NCBI GenBank assembly: GCA_903903935.1
Contig: CAIVAX010000387.1
Span: 1-8,640, forward strand
From: an uncultured Hyphomicrobiales bacterium
GTDB taxonomy: Bacteria; Pseudomonadota; Alphaproteobacteria; Rhizobiales; Beijerinckiaceae
Direction: 5' to 3'
Length of the DNA stretch: 8,640 nt
Below, in pieces: positions 1 through 6,056 of this stretch. The translations under genes and the position numbers were made by a program. The stretch's first letter is position 1; every line of letters begins with the position of its first letter. The notes beneath the pieces are model-generated. The model did no database searches. It had not been told where the DNA came from and worked only from the letters and a program-made list of their open reading frames with translations.

Positions 1-200
1 CCGATGATCAGCCCTGCAAGACCAATGATCTGGGTGTCAAAGGTGCGGGTGAGGCTGGAGCCTGCGGGGCGCCGCCTGCCTTTGTCTCGGCGGTCTGTGA
101 TGCGCTCTCGCCCTATGGCATTCAGCATATCGATATGCCGTTAACGCCAGAGCGTGTGTGGAGCGCGATTGCACAAGCCAAAGCCCATCAAGCCGCTTGA
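1..200 (+). CDS. Molybdopterin-binding (large) subunit of a xanthine dehydrogenase / CoxL-family hydroxylase, C-terminal end only
   Basis: The open frame enters from the left edge (first complete codon at 3) and stops with TGA at 198-200, giving the last 65 residues of a protein that is normally about 750-800 residues long. The visible part contains GVKGAGEAGACGAPPA, the conserved C-terminal motif of the molybdenum hydroxylase superfamily. Its Glu (in GEAG) is the catalytic base next to the Mo-pterin cofactor in this family. The tail IQHIDMPLTPERVWSAI is also typical. The subunit binds the molybdopterin cofactor and oxidises the substrate in the cytoplasm, passing electrons to the small and medium subunits encoded just downstream. 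The motif has GEAGACGAPPA where, as I recall, true form I CO dehydrogenase has a GESxxxGG-type sequence, so CO is not a safe substrate assignment. The active-site loop that separates CoxL forms lies outside the window. The gap to the next gene is 18 bases. Confidence 0.9.
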   Translation, partial: DDQPCKTNDLGVKGAGEAGACGAPPAFVSAVCDALSPYGIQHIDMPLTPERVWSAIAQAKAHQAA

Positions 201-212
201 CCTATCAACTTT

Positions 213-217
213 GAGGA
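213..217 (+). promoter_or_regulatory. Shine-Dalgarno of the 2Fe-2S subunit gene, bearing on its start
   Basis: GAGGA at 213-217 is the only purine-rich ribosome-binding match before the small-subunit gene. It lies 1 base from the ATG at 219 but 7 bases from the in-frame GTG at 225. On spacing alone the GTG is the better start, which would shorten the protein by two residues. Confidence 0.5.
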
Positions 218-218
218 T

Positions 219-695
219 ATGCCCGTGAACATTACTCTGACTGTCAATGGACAGACACTCACGCGCGATGTAGCGCCCTATCTGCTGCTGGCAGATTTTC
301 TGCGCGATGAACTGCGCTTGACCGGCACGCATGTGGGTTGTGACACGACTCAATGTGGTTGCTGCATCATTCATCTGAACGAAAAGGCGGTCAAAAGCTG
401 CACCATGCTCGCTGTGCAGGCAGACGGAGCTCAGCTCACAACCATTGAAGGGTTGGCGCGCGCCGATGGCACGCTTCATCCTGTGCAAGAGGCTTTTCGT
501 GACCATCATGGATTGCAATGCGGGTTTTGTACGCCGGGCATGGTGATGATGGGCGCTGATATTGTGCGCCGTTTGCCGGGCGCTGATGAAGAGACAATCC
601 GTCATCAGCTCGAAGGCAATATTTGTCGCTGCACGGGCTATCAAGGCATTGTGGAAGCAATTATGGATGCGTCATCTCAAGCAAAGGCGAGCTGA
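219..695 (+). CDS. [2Fe-2S]-binding small subunit, CoxS-like (molybdenum hydroxylase)
   Basis: A 158-residue protein of the usual length for the iron-sulfur subunit of three-subunit molybdenum hydroxylases. The N-terminal plant-type ferredoxin domain (about residues 1-80) carries ligands C41, C46, C49 and C61 in GCDTTQCGCC plus a distal Cys. The C-terminal helical domain carries the second cluster with C101 and C104 (QCGFCTPGM) and C136 and C138 (NICRCTGYQ). All eight ligands are present. The two clusters carry electrons from the Mo centre on the large subunit to FAD on the medium subunit. VKSC-T-LAVQA-G and HGLQCG-CTPGM resemble CoxS of CO dehydrogenase, but paralogues with other substrates share these features. 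The residue before C49 is Cys48 where many homologues have Ala; it is not an expected ligand. The gene starts 18 bases after the large-subunit stop and ends 2 bases before the next start, so the three genes are almost certainly co-transcribed. The start could be GTG at 225, because the GAGGA at 213-217 is better spaced for it. Confidence 0.93.
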   Translation: MPVNITLTVNGQTLTRDVAPYLLLADFLRDELRLTGTHVGCDTTQCGCCIIHLNEKAVKSCTMLAVQADGAQLTTIEGLARADGTLHPVQEAFRDHHGLQCGFCTPGMVMMGADIVRRLPGADEETIRHQLEGNICRCTGYQGIVEAIMDASSQAKAS

Positions 696-697
696 TC

Positions 698-1492
698 ATG
701 CAGGCCTTCACTTACCACCGTCCCACTGACCTTACCGAAGTTGTCAAAATTCTCGCTGATTGCGAGGATCCCAAATTGCTGGCTGGCGGCATGACGCTTT
801 TGCCAACGCTCAAACAGCGCTTGGCTGCCCCCAGTGATCTGATCGATCTGGCGCGGATTCAAAATCTGCATGGCATTTGCGAGGATAAAAGTGAGATCGT
901 CATTGGCGCCATGACCTGCCATGCTGATGTTGCTGCCTCGGCACTGGTGCGCGCCTTTTGCCCGGCTCTGGCTGATCTGGCTGGCCAGATTGGCGATCCG
1001 GCGGTTCGCCATCGTGGCACGATTGGCGGATCGGTAGCCAATGCCGATCCGGCCGCCGATTATCCGGCCGCGGTCTTGGGCTTGAATGCAATCATTGAGA
1101 CCAATCAACGCCGGATCAAGGCTGATGATTTTTTCACCGACCTGTTTGAGACGGCGCTGGAGCCGGGCGAAATCATCACCGCCCTGCGCTTTCCCCGCCC
1201 GCATAAGGCGCAATATCAAAAATTCCGTCATCCGGCCTCGGGCTATGCCGTGGTGGGGGTAATGGTGGCGCAATTTGCTGGGGCGACCCGTCTGGCGATT
1301 ACCGGAGCCGGACCCAATGCTTTCCGGCCCGCTGCGCTGGAAGAGGCGCTGACCCGCTCCTTTACGGCCAAGGCCCTTGAGGGGCTGCAGCTTGATCCTG
1401 ATGAGCTTTTGTCCGACATGCATGCCAGCGCTGCCTATCGGGCCCATGTGGCTTTGGTTTTGGCCCAACGGGCGGTTGGCCTGATCGCTTGA
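698..1492 (+). CDS. FAD-binding medium subunit, CoxM-like (molybdenum hydroxylase)
   Basis: A 264-residue protein of the CO dehydrogenase medium-subunit family, which binds FAD and hands electrons to the final acceptor. The first FAD-binding motif is AGGMTLLPTLKQRLAAP at residues 29-44 (family form AGG-SL-P-MK-R). The second is TIGGSVANADPAAD at residues 107-120, a strong match to the TIGG...A-P--D pyrophosphate-binding signature. The C-terminal part (about residues 190-264) matches the family's C-terminal domain, with ITGAG in the place of the usual TG-G. I chose the ATG at 698: it gives the standard N-terminus (QAFTYHRPTDLTEVV), lies 2 bases after the previous stop, and has AAAGG at 683-687 upstream. 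A longer in-frame extension to 623 would overlap the small-subunit gene and adds nothing conserved. The order large-small-medium differs from both classic orders (M-S-L for form I, S-L-M for form II). The substrate is unknown. Confidence 0.92.
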   Translation: MQAFTYHRPTDLTEVVKILADCEDPKLLAGGMTLLPTLKQRLAAPSDLIDLARIQNLHGICEDKSEIVIGAMTCHADVAASALVRAFCPALADLAGQIGDPAVRHRGTIGGSVANADPAADYPAAVLGLNAIIETNQRRIKADDFFTDLFETALEPGEIITALRFPRPHKAQYQKFRHPASGYAVVGVMVAQFAGATRLAITGAGPNAFRPAALEEALTRSFTAKALEGLQLDPDELLSDMHASAAYRAHVALVLAQRAVGLIA

Positions 1493-1537
1493 GCTTGATC
1501 GCTTGAGATTGGGCGCTAGAGATTGGGCGCGTTCGCC
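1482..1537 (+). repeat. 14-bp tandem repeat, about four degenerate copies, overlapping the coxM-like stop codon
   Basis: Four consecutive 14-base units can be read. Unit 1 (1482-1495) is TGATCGCTTGAGCT. Unit 2 (1496-1509) is TGATCGCTTGAGAT. Unit 3 (1510-1523) is TGGGCGCTAGAGAT. Unit 4 (1524-1537) begins TGGGCGC and then diverges to GTTCGCC, with TAGAGCC just after it. Units 1 and 2 share 12 consecutive bases. Units 2 and 3 share GAGAT, and units 3 and 4 share TGGGCGC. Each unit looks like two alternating 7-mers. The stop codon of the medium-subunit gene (1490-1492) lies inside unit 1, so the array probably arose by duplication at the gene end. No function is evident. Confidence 0.75.
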
Positions 1538-1631
1538 TAGAGCCAGCCTTGTGGGCCAGATCAAATGCTGGTAAAGGAGGGCCGTCTTTCGCTTAAGCGG
1601 TAGATGCGTTTTCTGTATCGGCCTGCGCCGG

Positions 1632-1671
1632 GCCGCCTGTGGCGGTGACCCTTCAACATGTTGAGGGTGTC
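1632..1671 (+). promoter_or_regulatory. Two adjacent hairpins in the presumed rpsA 5' leader
   Basis: Hairpin A pairs 1632-1637 with 1641-1646 (GCCGCC with GGCGGT, one G-T pair) around a 3-base loop. Hairpin B pairs 1650-1656 with 1661-1667 (CCTTCAA with TTGAGGG, one T-G pair) around the loop CATG. It extends to 1647-1649 with 1669-1671 if T1668 is bulged. They sit about 70-100 bases before the rpsA start. In E. coli the structured rpsA leader mediates autogenous repression by S1, so a similar role is conceivable here, but that is inference. No transcript start is known for this sequence. Confidence 0.4.
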
Positions 1672-1728
1672 CGATCTCAGCAAACGCCCCTTAACTCAAA
1701 CTGCCGGCGTGCCTGATTTCAGGCTTTC

Positions 1729-1733
1729 AGGAG
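1729..1733 (+). promoter_or_regulatory. Shine-Dalgarno that fixes the rpsA start
   Basis: AGGAG at 1729-1733 lies 5 bases before the ATG at 1739. This favours 1739 over the upstream in-frame ATG at 1658, which sits in a hairpin loop without a ribosome-binding site, and over the in-frame ATG at 1754. Confidence 0.8.
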
Positions 1734-1738
1734 ATCTA

Positions 1739-3460
1739 ATGTCCAATTCGTCTATGAGCCTTGCGCCGACGCGCGAGGATTTTGCCTCATTGCTTGAGGA
1801 AAGCTTTGGTGAAAACGAAGCCTTTGAGGGTTCGGTAGTTGAAGGTCGTGTTGTTGCGATCGAAAAAGATGTTGCCGTCATTGACGTCGGTCTGAAGACC
1901 GAAGGTCGTGTCGCACTCAAGGAATTCATGGGACCTGGCCGTGACCAGACCCTTAAAGTGGGTGATATTGTCGAAGTTTATCTGGAGCGCATCGAAAACG
2001 CGCTCGGTGAAGCCGTCATCTCCCGCGATAAAGCCCGCCGTGAAGAGAGCTGGGTCAAGCTTGAAAAGGCCTTTGAGGCCAATGAAAAGGTTGATGGCGT
2101 TATCTTCAATCAGGTCAAGGGTGGCTTCACTGTTGATCTTGACGGTGCTGTGGCCTTTTTGCCGCGCTCGCAAGTTGACATTCGCCCCGTGCGCGATGTC
2201 GGCCCGTTGATGAATGTGCCGCAGCCTTTCCAGATTTTGAAAATGGATCGTCGCAGAGGCAATATTGTCGTCTCGCGCCGCACTGTTCTGGAAGAGAGCC
2301 GTGCAGAGCAGCGTCACGAAATCGTTGCCAATCTTGAAGAAGGTCAGGTCATTGACGGCAGCGTCAAGAACATCACCGATTATGGTGCGTTCGTTGATCT
2401 GGGCGGCATTGATGGCCTGCTGCATGTCACCGACATTGCATGGCGCCGCGTCAATCATCCCACCGAAGTGCTCAACATTGGCCAGTCGGTGCGCGTCAAG
2501 ATCATCAAGATCAACCACGACACCCACCGCATTTCTTTGGGCATGAAGCAATTGCTCGAAGATCCATGGCAGGGCATTGAGGCCAAATATCCGCTCAATT
2601 CCCGCTTCCATGGCCGCGTGACCAATATCACCGATTACGGTGCGTTTGTGGAGCTGGAAGCTGGCATTGAAGGCCTGATCCATGTTTCAGAAATGTCCTG
2701 GACCAAAAAGAATGTGCATCCTGGCAAGATCGTCTCGACCAGTCAGGAAGTCGATGTGCAAGTGCTCGAGGTTGATTCCTCCAAGCGCCGCATTTCGCTG
2801 GGCCTGAAGCAGACCTTGCAAAATCCCTGGGAAGCTTTTGCTGAAAAATATCCCAAGGGTGCGATTGTTGAAGGCGAGGTCAAGAACAAGACTGAATTTG
2901 GTCTATTCATTGGTCTTGAAGGTGATGTGGATGGCATGGTCCATCTCTCCGATCTCGATTGGAAGCGCCCTGGCGAACAAGCCATTGAGGACTTCAAAAA
3001 GGGTGACATGGTCAAGGCGCAAGTGCTTGACGTCGATGTCGAGAAGGAACGCATCTCGCTGGGCATTAAGCAATTGTTGGGCGACCCCTTCGCCGCCAAG
3101 GTTGAGGGCGAAGCCGATCTGCGCAAGGGCGCTGTCGTCACCTGCGAAATCACCGAAGTGAAAGAAGGTGGTCTCGATGTGAAGATTGTGGGCACAGATC
3201 TCGAAGCCTTCATCAAGCGCGCAGAACTGGCCCGTGATCGTGCTGATCAGCGTCCAGAGCGCTTTGCAGTTGGCGAAAAGGTTGATGCTCGCATCACCAT
3301 CTTTGATCGCAAGGCTCGCAAAGTCTCCGTCTCGATCAAGGCGCTTGAAGTGGCCGAAGAGAAGGAAGCGATTGCACAATATGGCTCCGCTGATTCGGGC
3401 GCTTCATTGGGTGACATTCTGGGCGCTGCTCTCAAGGCGCGGGAAACACCTAAGAAGTAA
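1739..3460 (+). CDS. rpsA: 30S ribosomal protein S1
   Basis: A 573-residue protein, the usual size for alphaproteobacterial S1. It is the large RNA-binding protein of the small ribosomal subunit that helps recruit and unfold mRNA at initiation. The N-terminus (PTREDFASLLEESF) is typical of the alphaproteobacterial family. Six S1 (OB-fold) repeats can be followed, starting near residues 31, 119, 205, 291, 378 and 463. The third and fourth share NITDYGAFV and GL-HV, and the fifth has the related NKTEFGLFI and GMVHLSDLDW. The first, second and sixth are more divergent, as expected. The 27-codon in-frame extension back to an ATG at 1658 is rejected because AGGAG at 1729-1733 is well placed for 1739 and the extension runs through leader hairpins. 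In related genomes rpsA usually follows cmk; here the upstream gene is a molybdenum-hydroxylase subunit. A strong terminator follows, so rpsA probably ends its own transcript. Confidence 0.98.
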   Translation: MSNSSMSLAPTREDFASLLEESFGENEAFEGSVVEGRVVAIEKDVAVIDVGLKTEGRVALKEFMGPGRDQTLKVGDIVEVYLERIENALGEAVISRDKARREESWVKLEKAFEANEKVDGVIFNQVKGGFTVDLDGAVAFLPRSQVDIRPVRDVGPLMNVPQPFQILKMDRRRGNIVVSRRTVLEESRAEQRHEIVANLEEGQVIDGSVKNITDYGAFVDLGGIDGLLHVTDIAWRRVNHPTEVLNIGQSVRVKIIKINHDTHRISLGMKQLLEDPWQGIEAKYPLNSRFHGRVTNITDYGAFVELEAGIEGLIHVSEMSWTKKNVHPGKIVSTSQEVDVQVLEVDSSKRRISLGLKQTLQNPWEAFAEKYPKGAIVEGEVKNKTEFGLFIGLEGDVDGMVHLSDLDWKRPGEQAIEDFKKGDMVKAQVLDVDVEKERISLGIKQLLGDPFAAKVEGEADLRKGAVVTCEITEVKEGGLDVKIVGTDLEAFIKRAELARDRADQRPERFAVGEKVDARITIFDRKARKVSVSIKALEVAEEKEAIAQYGSADSGASLGDILGAALKARETPKK

Positions 3461-3473
3461 CACTTTTACGATA

Positions 3474-3496
3474 GACCTTGCGCCACGCGCAGGGTC
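3474..3496 (+). terminator. Strong hairpin just before the rpsA terminator
   Basis: GACCTTGCGC (3474-3483) pairs with GCGCAGGGTC (3487-3496) over 10 bp with one T-G pair and a 3-base loop CAC. No T-tract follows, so it is not a classic terminator by itself. It may protect the mRNA 3' end or act with the next hairpin. Its 3' arm GCGCAGG (3487-3493) is also exactly complementary to CCTGCGC (3508-3514) in the 5' arm of the next hairpin, so the two structures could compete. Confidence 0.55.
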
Positions 3497-3504
3497 CATA
3501 CTTC

Positions 3505-3536
3505 AGGCCTGCGCATCTTGCGCGGGCCTTTTTATT
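3505..3536 (+). terminator. Rho-independent terminator after rpsA
   Basis: GGCCTGCGC (3506-3514) pairs with GCGCGGGCC (3520-3528) over 9 bp with one T-G pair and the loop ATCTT. A run of five T follows (3529-3533), then ATT. A3505 can pair with the first T. This is a textbook intrinsic terminator 45 bases after the rpsA stop, separating rpsA from sppA. Confidence 0.88.
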
Positions 3537-3543
3537 GCTGCGC

Positions 3544-3572
3544 TTGATCCCATATGTGCTTAGGCCTAATCT
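3544..3572 (+). promoter_or_regulatory. Possible sigma-70-type promoter for sppA
   Basis: TTGATC (3544-3549) and TAATCT (3567-3572) are separated by 17 bases and lie between the rpsA terminator and sppA. They match the consensus boxes at four and three of six positions, so this is weak. It is listed because a promoter is needed downstream of the terminator and the spacing is right. Confidence 0.3.
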
Positions 3573-3598
3573 GAAAGGGCCCAAATAGGATAATATAG

Positions 3599-4600
3599 AT
3601 GACAGCTTCTGATGATTTGGCCAGCTATCTGATTGACCGGCGCAGACTGCGTGAGAAACTGACATTCTGGCGGGCTTGTGTCGTTGTGTTCGTGCTTGCA
3701 GGCCTTGGCTTTGCTGGCTGGCAAATGAGAGATGAAAAGTCATCCGCATCACCTGCTCAGATCTCTGCGAACAATCCGCATATTGCAAGATTGAACATCA
3801 GCGGGCTTATCACAGGTGATAAGGATACCATTACGCTCATTCAAGATGTGACAAAATCACAGGCTAAAGCGGTCATTCTCATGATTGCCAGCCCAGGGGG
3901 AACAACAACTGGCTCTGAGCGCCTGTATAAGGAATTGCGCACCCTAGCCGCGAAAAAGCCTGTGGTTACTATCGTGGGTGATATGGCTGCCTCTGGCGCT
4001 TATATTGCGGCTTTGGGCAGTGATCATATTTTGGCCAGTGGCAATTCACTCGTGGGATCCATCGGCGTTTTATTTCAATATCCCAATTTTTCACGCCTTT
4101 TAGATTTTATTGGTGTCTCAGTTGAGGAAGTTAAATCCTCGCCACTAAAAGCCGCTCCTAATGGATTAGAGCCCACAAGCCCCGAAGCGCGAGCAGCACT
4201 TGCTGCCTTGGTGTCAGATTCTTTCAACTGGTTCAAATCCTTGGTGCAGGAGAGACGAAATCTGACTGAGGCAGAGCTTAATCTTGTTGCTGATGGGCGT
4301 GTTTTCACTGGGAGACAAGCTTTACCGTTAAAGTTAATTGACGGAATCGGAGAAGAGAAAGAGGCGCTCGATTGGCTCCATGAGAGCAGAAAAATTGCAG
4401 CGGATCTTCCCATTCGAGACTGGAAAGTGAAAAAATCGACTGGGAGACTAAGCTATTTTGGATTTTCAGCAGACCTTGCCCGGCTTCTGGGCTATGAGGG
4501 TGCAGCGCAATCTATAGAAAAAATAGATCTTTCGTCTCATCAAGCTGCGCTTGATGGACTCCTAGTCATTTGGCAAGTTAGATCAGCAAATGGATCTTGA
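3599..4600 (+). CDS. sppA: Signal peptide peptidase SppA, short (single-domain) type, S49 family
   Basis: A 333-residue membrane-anchored serine protease that degrades signal peptides cleaved from exported proteins. Residues 1-22 are charged and cytoplasmic, about 23-41 form one transmembrane anchor, and the rest is the S49 protease domain. Ser132 in GDMAASGAY is the expected nucleophile and Lys184 in [10 protein letters not shown] the expected general base of the Ser-Lys dyad. SPGG at 98-101 is the conserved oxyanion-region motif. The length fits the single-domain enzymes of alphaproteobacteria and Gram-positives, not the about 600-residue double-domain E. coli protein. The ATG at 3599 has AGGA at 3587-3590, 8 bases upstream. 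Hand counts of single 60-base lines within the gene give 37% to 52% GC (4081-4140 is 37%), lower than in neighbouring trpB (50-57% in lines sampled), with more AT-ending codons. It follows the rpsA terminator and precedes ihfB by 44 bases, so it probably starts a new transcript. Confidence 0.95.
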   Translation: MTASDDLASYLIDRRRLREKLTFWRACVVVFVLAGLGFAGWQMRDEKSSASPAQISANNPHIARLNISGLITGDKDTITLIQDVTKSQAKAVILMIASPGGTTTGSERLYKELRTLAAKKPVVTIVGDMAASGAYIAALGSDHILASGNSLVGSIGVLFQYPNFSRLLDFIGVSVEEVKSSPLKAAPNGLEPTSPEARAALAALVSDSFNWFKSLVQERRNLTEAELNLVADGRVFTGRQALPLKLIDGIGEEKEALDWLHESRKIAADLPIRDWKVKKSTGRLSYFGFSADLARLLGYEGAAQSIEKIDLSSHQAALDGLLVIWQVRSANGS

Positions 4601-4644
4601 CGGCGCGTTTCAGTTGCTCGTTTAATCATTTAAGGCTGACACAA

Positions 4645-4935
4645 GTGATAAAATCAGAACTCGTTCAAAAGATCGCTGAGCGCAATCCCCATCTTTATCT
4701 TCGCGATGTCGAAAATATCGTCAATGCGATTCTTGATGAGGTCACCAATGCGCTAGCACGTGGCGATCGTGTCGAATTGCGTGGCTTTGGTGCCTTCTCT
4801 GTCAAACGTCGTGATGCCAGAGTTGGACGCAATCCCCGCACTGGCCAGCATGTCTCGGTTGATGAGAAATCCGTTCCCTTCTTCAAGACGGGTAAGGAAA
4901 TGCGTGAACGTCTGAATGGTGGCGTCGCTGACTAA
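4645..4935 (+). CDS. ihfB: Integration host factor subunit beta
   Basis: A 96-residue HU/IHF-family DNA-bending protein. With IHF-alpha it forms the heterodimer that sharply bends specific DNA sites in transcription, replication and recombination. The start GTG at 4645 yields [22 protein letters not shown], the standard IhfB N-terminus, and AAGG at 4632-4635 lies 9 bases upstream. A longer in-frame reading from TTG at 4597 overlaps the sppA stop and adds a tail foreign to the family. GRNPRTG at residues 61-67 contains the conserved DNA-intercalating Pro64. [11 protein letters not shown] (46-56) and [13 protein letters not shown] (79-91) are also diagnostic. In E. coli ihfB directly follows rpsA; here sppA and a terminator lie between them. 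The lapA-like gene follows after 23 bases. Confidence 0.96.
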   Translation: MIKSELVQKIAERNPHLYLRDVENIVNAILDEVTNALARGDRVELRGFGAFSVKRRDARVGRNPRTGQHVSVDEKSVPFFKTGKEMRERLNGGVAD

Positions 4936-4958
4936 GCCTGCGGCAGATCAGGTTAGAC

Positions 4959-5315
4959 ATGATGCGCTTTCTGAAATGGCTTTTCCTTCTCCCAATTTCT
5001 GCGGGCATAGTCCTGCTTGCGATTGCCAATCGCCATTTTGTGCCTGTGCTGCTTGATCCTTTTGGTCATGACACTCCTGACTTAGAGATCAGCGCCCCTT
5101 TGTTTGTTATCATCTTTGGTGCGATGATTATCGGGGTGATCTTTGGCGGAATTACGACTTGGTTGGGTCAATCCAAGCATAGAATAGCAGCGCGGCGCGC
5201 CAAATCTGAGCTGAGCCAAATCCGCAACGAGGCTGACACTCTGCGCAAGCAACTTGCTCATGTCCAGAACCTGACCCAAATCACGCATCAGGGCCAATCA
5301 CGCCCAGCTGCTTAA
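4959..5315 (+). CDS. LapA-domain (DUF1049) small inner-membrane protein
   Basis: A 118-residue protein with two predicted transmembrane helices (about residues 7-23 and 47-69) and a charged, probably coiled-coil cytoplasmic tail (about 73-105, rich in R, K, E and Q). The layout and the motif I-LA-AN in helix 1, a short loop, then a glycine-rich helix 2 match the LapA domain (lipopolysaccharide assembly protein A, formerly YciS/DUF1049). In E. coli LapA works with LapB in controlling LpxC turnover and LPS synthesis. Whether this short alphaproteobacterial member does so is not shown. Two ATGs are adjacent (4959 and 4962); AGG at 4950-4952 is 6 or 9 bases upstream, so either is possible. The gene follows ihfB by 23 bases, suggesting one transcript. 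I recognise the family from its layout rather than from strong motifs. Confidence 0.8.
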   Translation: MMRFLKWLFLLPISAGIVLLAIANRHFVPVLLDPFGHDTPDLEISAPLFVIIFGAMIIGVIFGGITTWLGQSKHRIAARRAKSELSQIRNEADTLRKQLAHVQNLTQITHQGQSRPAA

Positions 5316-5372
5316 GGTGGTTTCTGATCCAGATTCACTGGACAGACGCCTCAGTTAGAGTCAAAGCAAAGC

Positions 5373-6056
5373 ATGGATGATAGAGCTTTGCTAAAAGATC
5401 CCTGTCTGATCAAAATCTGCGGCCTGAGCACGCCTGAGAGCCTTGAGGCTGCCTTGCGCTTTGGCGCCGATCAGGTGGGCTTTGTGTTTTTTGCCCCCAG
5501 CCCGCGCCATCTCAGCCTCGATAAAGCCCGCAGTCTGAGCCAGCAGGTTGCAGGGCGGGCCAGCAAGGTTGCTTTGACGGTCGACGCCTCTGATGAGGAT
5601 TTGCAGGCCATGATCACCCATTTGCAGCCCGATTGGCTGCAATTGCATGGCCGAGAATCTCCTGAGCGTGTGCGTTTCATTCGCCAGAACTTTGGTCTGC
5701 CGGTGATGAAGGCCATAGGTATTTCTACTCAAGCCGATCTTGCTGGCCTGTCTGACTATGCTCCGGTCGCTGATCGCCTGTTGTTTGATGCCAAAATGCC
5801 TAAGGATTCGGTGTTGCCGGGGGGTAATGGCCGGACCTTTGATTGGTCGATTTTGCAGGATCTCAAGCTTGAGTGCCCCTGGATGCTGTCAGGCGGGCTC
5901 GATGCCGCAAATGTGCAAGAGGCCATCAAGCGCACGGGAGCCACAGCCGTGGATGTCTCCTCAGGGGTTGAATCTTCCCCCGGAGTTAAAGATATCAATA
6001 AGTTAAGAGAATTTATCACGGCTGTCCGTTCGCTGCCTGCCAAAACCGGGCTTTGA
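5373..6056 (+). CDS. trpF: Phosphoribosylanthranilate isomerase
   Basis: A 227-residue (beta/alpha)8-barrel enzyme that converts N-(5-phosphoribosyl)anthranilate to CdRP in tryptophan synthesis. KICGL places the catalytic general base at Cys16, and LLFDAK places the general acid at Asp139. Substrate-binding segments are GFVFFAPSPR (36-45), LQLHG (89-93), GGNGRTFDW (150-158), the phosphate-binding LSGGL (172-176) and VDVSSGVE (193-200). It is slightly longer than usual because about ten residues precede the first strand. The assigned ATG at 5373 has no recognisable Shine-Dalgarno sequence (the upstream bases read AGTCAAAGCAAAGC). An in-frame TTG at 5388 is the only nearby alternative and is no better, so translation signals are weak. 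The 57-base gap from the lapA-like gene holds only a small hairpin (TCCAG 5328-5332 with CTGGA 5338-5342) and no Trp-rich leader peptide. The stop codon lies inside a long hairpin shared with the trpB upstream region. Confidence 0.96.
   Translation: MDDRALLKDPCLIKICGLSTPESLEAALRFGADQVGFVFFAPSPRHLSLDKARSLSQQVAGRASKVALTVDASDEDLQAMITHLQPDWLQLHGRESPERVRFIRQNFGLPVMKAIGISTQADLAGLSDYAPVADRLLFDAKMPKDSVLPGGNGRTFDWSILQDLKLECPWMLSGGLDAANVQEAIKRTGATAVDVSSGVESSPGVKDINKLREFITAVRSLPAKTGL

Larger units (their letters stand above)
1493..1738 (+). other. Non-coding gap between the cox-like operon and rpsA
   Basis: This 246-base interval starts with the rest of the 14-bp repeat and ends with the rpsA ribosome-binding site. 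It contains a 10-bp palindrome CGCTTAAGCG at 1590-1599 and two adjacent hairpins at 1632-1646 and 1647-1671. An AAAGGAGGG at 1573-1580 looks like a strong Shine-Dalgarno sequence but has no start codon at usable distance. The rpsA promoter should lie here, but I could not find a -35/-10 pair good enough to name. There is no convincing intrinsic terminator for the upstream operon. Confidence 0.55.

Noticed and set aside
677..1564. Long open frame on the minus strand opposite the coxM-like gene.
   Set aside because: The plus-strand protein has both FAD-binding motifs; the antisense translation has no recognisable features and is a shadow.
1565..1603. A 12-codon open frame starting at ATG 1565, and the strong Shine-Dalgarno-like AAAGGAGGG at 1573-1580.
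   Set aside because: The ribosome-binding-like sequence is inside the short frame, not before it, and no start codon follows it within a usable distance.
1658..1738. N-terminal extension of ribosomal protein S1 from the ATG at 1658.
   Set aside because: No ribosome-binding site precedes it, it lies in a hairpin loop, and the ATG at 1739 has AGGAG at ideal spacing and gives the family N-terminus.
1787..2683. Long open frame on the minus strand (about 298 codons) opposite rpsA.
   Set aside because: It lies wholly antisense to the conserved S1 domains, resembles no family I know, and is the kind of shadow frame produced by the codon bias of rpsA.
4597..4644. N-terminal extension of IhfB from TTG at 4597.
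   Set aside because: It overlaps the sppA stop and adds 16 residues unlike the family; GTG at 4645 gives the standard N-terminus.
5316..5372. A trp attenuator or leader peptide before trpF.
   Set aside because: No short frame with Trp codons and no terminator hairpin with a T-tract is present; only a 5-bp hairpin is seen.
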